Position numbers and translations under genes: made by a program. Positions 30,360 to 34,576 of a stretch of DNA of 34,576 nt are shown piece after piece (the first letter of the stretch is position 1; each line of letters begins with the position of its first letter). The notes under the pieces were generated by a model. It searched no databases. It was not told the DNA's origin and saw nothing but the letters and a program-made list of their open reading frames with translations. Source of the stretch: Coprococcus sp. (GTDB taxonomy: Bacteria; Bacillota; Clostridia; Lachnospirales; Lachnospiraceae); assembly GCA_016297495.1 (NCBI GenBank), contig JAEDGN010000024.1, positions 1 through 34,576 of the forward strand. The letters are read 5' to 3'.

Positions 30360-32231
30360 ATGAATAAAAAGCAGAAAAAGGTATTGATGAGAATTGTCGT
30401 ATCGGCCATCTTGGTGGTTGTTCTGGTGCTGCTGCCGCTGGAAGGCTATGTGGAACTGGCATTATTTATGATTCCGTATTTAATCATAGGATACGACATT
30501 TTGAAGAAAGCAGTTAAGGGAATTGTCAACCGGCAGGTTTTTGACGAGAATTTTTTAATGGCTGTGGCCACGGTTGGTGCAATCATCCTGGGCGATTATA
30601 AGGAAGGCGTCGCCGTTATGCTGTTTTATCAGATCGGGGAATTGTTTCAGAGCTATGCCGTTGGAAAAAGCCGTAAGAATATCAGTGAACTGATGGATAT
30701 CCGTCCGGACTATGCCAATATCGAGAATGAGGATGGTGAGCTGGAGCAGGTGGATCCTGACGAGGTGGAGATCGGAACAATTATTATTGTGAAACCGGGA
30801 GAGAAGGTACCGATTGATGGCATTATCGTTGAAGGAAATACAACGTTGAATACCAGCGCCCTGACCGGTGAAAGTCTTCCAAGGGATGCTGCAGCCGGCG
30901 AGGAGATCATCAGCGGATGCATTAACATGACCGGTGTGATTAAGGTGCGGACAACGAAGGAATTCGGTGAATCCACTGTATCTAAGATCCTGGATCTGGT
31001 GGAAAACTCCAGTTCCAGGAAGTCAAAATCCGAAGATTTTATGGCGAAGTTTGCCAGGTATTATACACCGACTGTCTGCTATAGTGCTTTGGCGCTGGCT
31101 GTACTTCCGCCCCTTGTGCGGATGTTGTTTTTGAGTCTGTCTCCGGAGTGGAGCGACTGGATCATGAGAGCATTGACTTTCCTGGTTATCAGCTGTCCGT
31201 GTGCGCTGGTTATCAGTATTCCGCTGAGCTTCTTTGCAGGTCTGGGAGGAGCCAGTCATGAAGGTGTTCTGATTAAAGGGTCCAATTATCTGGAGACATT
31301 GTCGAAGACCAGATATGTGGTTTTTGATAAAACCGGAACGATGACGCAGGGTGTATTTGAGGTGAGCGGGGTGCATCATCATACGTTGGATCCGGATCAG
31401 CTGCTTGAATATGCTGCCCTGGCCGAATGTTATTCAACCCATCCGATCAGTCGCAGTCTTCAGAAGGCATATGGCAAATCCATTGATAAAAACAGGGTCA
31501 GTGATGTGCAGGAAATCAGCGGAAATGGTGTGATTGCGAAGGTTGACGGCATAACGGTGGCTGCCGGTAATTATAAACTGATGAATAAGCTGGGCATTGA
31601 TTATGCAGACTGCCATAGTGTAGGGACGGTTGTTCATATGGCATTGGATGACCAGTATGCCGGTCATATCCTCATATCAGATCTTTTGAAGCCGAATGCG
31701 GGTGAGGCTGTCAGGGCATTGAAAAAGGCAGGGGTATCACGGACAGTCATGCTGACTGGCGATAACCGGAATGTGGCTGAATATGTGGCTTCGGAACTGG
31801 GGATAGACGAGGTTTACAGTGAATTACTTCCTGCGGATAAGGTATCGATGGTGGAAAAGCTAATTGCTGAGAAGAAAGAGAAGGAGAAGCTGGTCTTTGT
31901 CGGTGACGGGATCAATGATGCACCGGTTTTGTCCAGGGCAGATATCGGTATTGCCATGGGCGCTCTTGGATCTGATGCGGCTATTGAGGCGGCGGATGTT
32001 GTTCTCATGGACGATGACCCGCTGAAAATTGCCAAGGCCATCCGCATCTCAAGAAAATGTATACGGATCGTCTATGAGAATATTTATTTTGCCATTGGGA
32101 TTAAGGTTATCTGCCTGATTCTGGGTGCTCTTGGTATTGCTAATATGTGGCTGGCTATTTTTGCCGATGTGGGCGTTATGGTCATTGCTGTTCTCAATGC
32201 GATCCGGGCACTGTATGTGAAGAACTTATAG
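30360..32231 (+). CDS. Heavy-metal P1B-type ATPase (Zn/Cd exporter), no HMA domain
   Basis: A 623-aa membrane pump. ATG 30360 is used because GAGAGGAA lies eight bases ahead; the upstream in-frame ATG has no site. It carries the transport motif SCPCAL with C279 and C281, the phosphorylation site DKTGT (D323), the HP motif in CYSTHPISR and the hinge GDGIND (515-520). The last helices hold Lys in GIKVICL and Asp in FADVGV, the pair typical of Zn/Cd/Pb ZntA-CadA pumps rather than copper pumps. The N-terminal metal-binding HMA domain normally found in ZntA is absent; a separate HMA protein is encoded 178 bases downstream under the same type of promoter. Confidence 0.93.
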   Translation: MNKKQKKVLMRIVVSAILVVVLVLLPLEGYVELALFMIPYLIIGYDILKKAVKGIVNRQVFDENFLMAVATVGAIILGDYKEGVAVMLFYQIGELFQSYAVGKSRKNISELMDIRPDYANIENEDGELEQVDPDEVEIGTIIIVKPGEKVPIDGIIVEGNTTLNTSALTGESLPRDAAAGEEIISGCINMTGVIKVRTTKEFGESTVSKILDLVENSSSRKSKSEDFMAKFARYYTPTVCYSALALAVLPPLVRMLFLSLSPEWSDWIMRALTFLVISCPCALVISIPLSFFAGLGGASHEGVLIKGSNYLETLSKTRYVVFDKTGTMTQGVFEVSGVHHHTLDPDQLLEYAALAECYSTHPISRSLQKAYGKSIDKNRVSDVQEISGNGVIAKVDGITVAAGNYKLMNKLGIDYADCHSVGTVVHMALDDQYAGHILISDLLKPNAGEAVRALKKAGVSRTVMLTGDNRNVAEYVASELGIDEVYSELLPADKVSMVEKLIAEKKEKEKLVFVGDGINDAPVLSRADIGIAMGALGSDAAIEAADVVLMDDDPLKIAKAIRISRKCIRIVYENIYFAIGIKVICLILGALGIANMWLAIFADVGVMVIAVLNAIRALYVKNL

Positions 32232-32290
32232 AAATAAATTGCTGGCATTCTGTGGTAATTATTTTGATCAACCATGACGTGGAATCTGTA

Positions 32291-32350
32291 TTGACATTAT
32301 GTGATAGTGTGGTATACTTATTCTATAAATATATGAATAAATGAGCATAT
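32291..32350 (+). promoter_or_regulatory. Promoter and ArsR/SmtB-like operator of the HMA gene
   Basis: TTGACA (32291-32296), 16-base spacer, TATACT (32313-32318), then ATATGAATAAATGAGCATAT (32331-32350). This is the same promoter sequence and spacing as the P-ATPase gene, and the same element with one change. Confidence 0.75.
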
Positions 32351-32409
32351 GAGAAGATAACTACATAATTTGCCATCTGATATATGCTTACAGAAAGGAT
32401 GCTGTGGCT

Positions 32410-32628
32410 ATGAAGAAGACTTATAAGATTGAAGTTGACTGTGCAAACTGTGCCATGAAGATGGAGGAAGCGGCGAGGAAGACAGCTGGTGTAAAAGACG
32501 CTGCTGTGAATTTTATGACATTGAAGATGAGTGTTGAGTTTGAGGAAGGCGCTTCTCCAAAAGAAGTTATGCCGATCGTACTGAAGAATTGTAAGAAGGT
32601 TGAAGACGACTGCGAGATCTATTTCTAA
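32410..32628 (+). CDS. Stand-alone HMA metallochaperone-like protein
   Basis: A 72-aa ferredoxin-like HMA domain starting at ATG 32410, nine bases after AAGGAT; GTG 32404 is too close to that site. The metal motif is C11-A-N-C14 (VDCANCA), without the usual Met-Thr in front, followed by KMEEAARKTAGVKDAAVNF and a C-terminal NCKKVEDDCEIYF with two further cysteines. It probably binds Zn(II) or another soft metal and hands it to the P-ATPase, replacing that pump's missing HMA domain (inference). Confidence 0.88.
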   Translation: MKKTYKIEVDCANCAMKMEEAARKTAGVKDAAVNFMTLKMSVEFEEGASPKEVMPIVLKNCKKVEDDCEIYF

Positions 32629-32646
32629 ATATAATAATAAAGGCGT

Positions 32647-32693
32647 AAAAAGGAAGAGAATCACTGTGACAGACAATGATTCTCTTCCTTTTT
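32647..32693. terminator. Strong bidirectional terminator
   Basis: A perfect 17-bp stem: AAAAAGGAAGAGAATCA (32647-32663) with TGATTCTCTTCCTTTTT (32677-32693). Flanking A and T tracts let it end both the HMA transcript and the convergent PTS transcript. Confidence 0.9.
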
Positions 32694-32696
32694 GAT

Positions 32697-34576
32697 TTAA
32701 CTGCGGTAGCTGACTTTCAGGACAGGATTACCTGTCTGTACAGCCCCTTCTGTAAGGGGTGTAACAGATTCCGCGCCGCCGGCGGCGGTGACAACGATCG
32801 GTGTCACAGTGCGGAATCCCGCCTTGCGGATACTGTCCAGATCTGCATGTATGAGCTTATCTCCTTTTTTAACCTGCTGGCCGTCCTGTACAAATACTTC
32901 GAAATGCTCACCTTTTAGCTGGACGGTATCCAGTCCGACATGGAGAATCAGTTCTGTATCCTTCGGTGAATGGAGGACAATGGCATGGCGGGTGTCAAAT
33001 ACCATGGCAACGGTGGCGTCAAACGGGGCATAAAATGTATCGTCGGAAGGCTGGATGGCGGAGCCCTCTCCGATGAAGCCTTCTGAGAATACGCCGTCAC
33101 CGACCTCTTTCAGAGGGATGACTTTGCCATCACAAGGAGCGTATACAATGTCTGTAAGATCATCCACTTCTATCTCCGTGTCAGCGGACTGAACACCGGA
33201 ATTTGAGTCATCACTGCTGTCTGTCAAAATATTGCCCTGTGCAGGCTGGTGCATATAGTCCTCCAGCTCCGACAGGATCAGAGTGACCTTCGGACCATAG
33301 ACGATCTGTACGCCGCTGCCGCTGACAATGACTGCGGCAGCGCCTGTCGAGGTAAGGCGCGCTTTATCTATCAGTGCGGGATCAAGAACTGTGACACGAA
33401 GTCTTGTGGCACAGCAGTCAACATCACTGATATTATCAAGACCGCCAAGTCCCTGAACAATACCGGCACTGCGGTTTTCAGCATGGCCTCCCTGTTCAGG
33501 ATTGCCGGCGGCAAGCTCCTGTTCGGTGACATTGTTTTCACGTCCCGGTGTCTGATAATCGAATTTCAGTATCATGAAGCGAAAAACGACAAAATATACT
33601 GCGGAATAAACCAGACCTACAGGGATGACATAGAGCCAGCTGGTTTTGGCATTGCCCTGAAGAATACCGAATAATATCAGGTCAATGAGGCCGCCTGAGA
33701 AGGTCATGCCGATGCCAACATTGAAAATGTGCATGAACATATAGGCCAGTCCGGCGAATACACAGTGAATGCCGTACAGAACCGGTGCAACAAAAAGGAA
33801 GGCAAATTCCAGAGGTTCCGTGATACCGGTGACGATGGAGGTGATGGCCGCTGACAGCAGCAGACTGCCGACAGCTTTTTTTCGTTCGCTCCTGGCGCAG
33901 GTGTACATGGCCAGGGCAGCTCCCGGGAGGCCGAAGATCATCAGCGGGAATTTACCACTCATAAAACGGGTAGCTTCCACATTAAAATGGGAGATGCCCG
34001 GTGTTGCCAGCTCGGCAAAGAATATATTCTGGGCGCCTTCTACCAGCTGTCCGTTTACCAGGGCTGAACCGCCGACGGATGTCTGCCAGAACGGTATATA
34101 GAAAACGTGATGCAGTCCAAAAGGAATCAGGGCACGTTCCAGTAATCCATAGAGGAAAGTACCTCCGTAACCGGAGCGGAGAACCAGCTGTCCGGCACCA
34201 TTGATCAGCTGCTGAACCGGCGGCCAGACATAATACATAAGGATACCCACACCAAGATAAACGATGGCGGAGATGATCGGTACAAAACGTGTGCCGCCAA
34301 AGAAGGAGAATACCTGGGGCAGTTCTATCTTATAAAACCGGTTGTGCAGGGCGGCAACACCGAGGCCGACGATGATACCGCCAAATACACCCATCTGAAG
34401 GGATGTAATACCTACGACGTTGGCGGTTGAACCCGTCAGCAGGGATTGTGCACCGCCGTTGATCTCGATGAGCTGGCCGATTGTGCTGTGCATGATCAGG
34501 AAAGCGACCATACTGGAAAGCGCTGCGACAGCTTTTTCTGTTTTGGCCATGCCGATGGCGACACCCAGAGCAAAGA
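32697..34576 (-). CDS. PTS glucose-family EIICBA permease, 5' end cut by the window
   Basis: The minus-strand frame is open to the right edge (upstream residues read FALGVAIG), so the real start lies outside; about 625 residues are visible. The order is EIIC membrane domain (from the edge to about residue 335, with HSTIGQLIEINGG, LLERALIPFGLHHVFY and GITEPLEFAFLF), EIIB (near 365-440, DVDCCATRLRV with the phosphorylated Cys) and EIIA (near 470-600, PCDGKVIPL, HAIVLHSPKDTELILHVGLDT with the active-site His). It imports and phosphorylates a hexose such as glucose, maltose or N-acetylglucosamine; which one cannot be decided. It converges on the HMA gene across a shared terminator. Confidence 0.92.
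   Translation of the reverse strand, partial: FALGVAIGMAKTEKAVAALSSMVAFLIMHSTIGQLIEINGGAQSLLTGSTANVVGITSLQMGVFGGIIVGLGVAALHNRFYKIELPQVFSFFGGTRFVPIISAIVYLGVGILMYYVWPPVQQLINGAGQLVLRSGYGGTFLYGLLERALIPFGLHHVFYIPFWQTSVGGSALVNGQLVEGAQNIFFAELATPGISHFNVEATRFMSGKFPLMIFGLPGAALAMYTCARSERKKAVGSLLLSAAITSIVTGITEPLEFAFLFVAPVLYGIHCVFAGLAYMFMHIFNVGIGMTFSGGLIDLILFGILQGNAKTSWLYVIPVGLVYSAVYFVVFRFMILKFDYQTPGRENNVTEQELAAGNPEQGGHAENRSAGIVQGLGGLDNISDVDCCATRLRVTVLDPALIDKARLTSTGAAAVIVSGSGVQIVYGPKVTLILSELEDYMHQPAQGNILTDSSDDSNSGVQSADTEIEVDDLTDIVYAPCDGKVIPLKEVGDGVFSEGFIGEGSAIQPSDDTFYAPFDATVAMVFDTRHAIVLHSPKDTELILHVGLDTVQLKGEHFEVFVQDGQQVKKGDKLIHADLDSIRKAGFRTVTPIVVTAAGGAESVTPLTEGAVQTGNPVLKVSYRS

Overview
The window looks like chromosomal DNA from an anaerobic gut Firmicute, most likely a Lachnospiraceae-type clostridium. 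The basis is moderate GC, strong AGGAGG-type ribosome sites, clean TTGACA/TATAAT promoters, oxygen-sensitive 2-hydroxyacyl-CoA dehydratase genes, a tandem feoA-feoA-feoB locus, and small DtxR, Fur and DUF2325 genes. The species is not identifiable by eye, and no phage, transposon or CRISPR array is seen.

Layout. 1-1920: the 5' end of an unknown minus-strand gene, tRNA-Lys(CTT) with promoter and terminator, then an AT-rich two-gene module (DUF3990, probably ADP-ribosyltransferase-like, plus an XRE-type HTH protein). The module sits behind a perfect 12-bp inverted repeat that contains its TATAAT, and looks like an autoregulated toxin-antitoxin pair. 1923-4109 (minus): a TauE/SafE-like permease and a YARHG-domain lipoprotein. 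4259-7685: a 2-hydroxyacyl-CoA dehydratase-type protein, a dehydratase-activase fusion and a small HD hydrolase.

8001-15184 is a nucleoside-scavenging operon: a LacI regulator fused to a PfkB/ribokinase domain, a true ribokinase, a sugar-type ABC binding lipoprotein, two permeases and a nucleoside hydrolase. No ABC ATPase is present, so a shared MsmX-type ATPase is presumably encoded elsewhere. The inferred pathway is nucleoside import, cleavage to base plus ribose, then phosphorylation to ribose-5-phosphate. 15325-20598 holds a SulP transporter, a UlaG-like metallohydrolase followed by asparagine synthetase AsnA, a CbpA-like DnaJ protein, and a convergent phospholipase C-like gene.

20724-24869 is the ferrous-iron locus: two FeoA genes, an internal terminator, FeoB, a 50-aa Cys-rich FeoB-associated membrane peptide, a shortened Fur-family protein, a 36-codon ORF, a DUF2325 protein and a convergent DtxR/MntR-type repressor. 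Three similar TTAGTT-N2-AACTAA-type elements lie before feoA, before feoB and before the DUF2325 pair, and are candidate operators.

25007-30208 carries a second metallohydrolase, a thioredoxin-reductase-like flavoprotein, a small membrane protein, a nitroreductase, a Nudix hydrolase and a MATE exporter. 30267-32693 is a zinc/cadmium-type P-ATPase lacking its own HMA domain, then a separate 72-aa HMA protein. Both have TTGACA-16-TATACT promoters and the same ArsR/SmtB-like element at the transcription start. 32697-34576 is a 5'-truncated PTS EIICBA permease on the minus strand.
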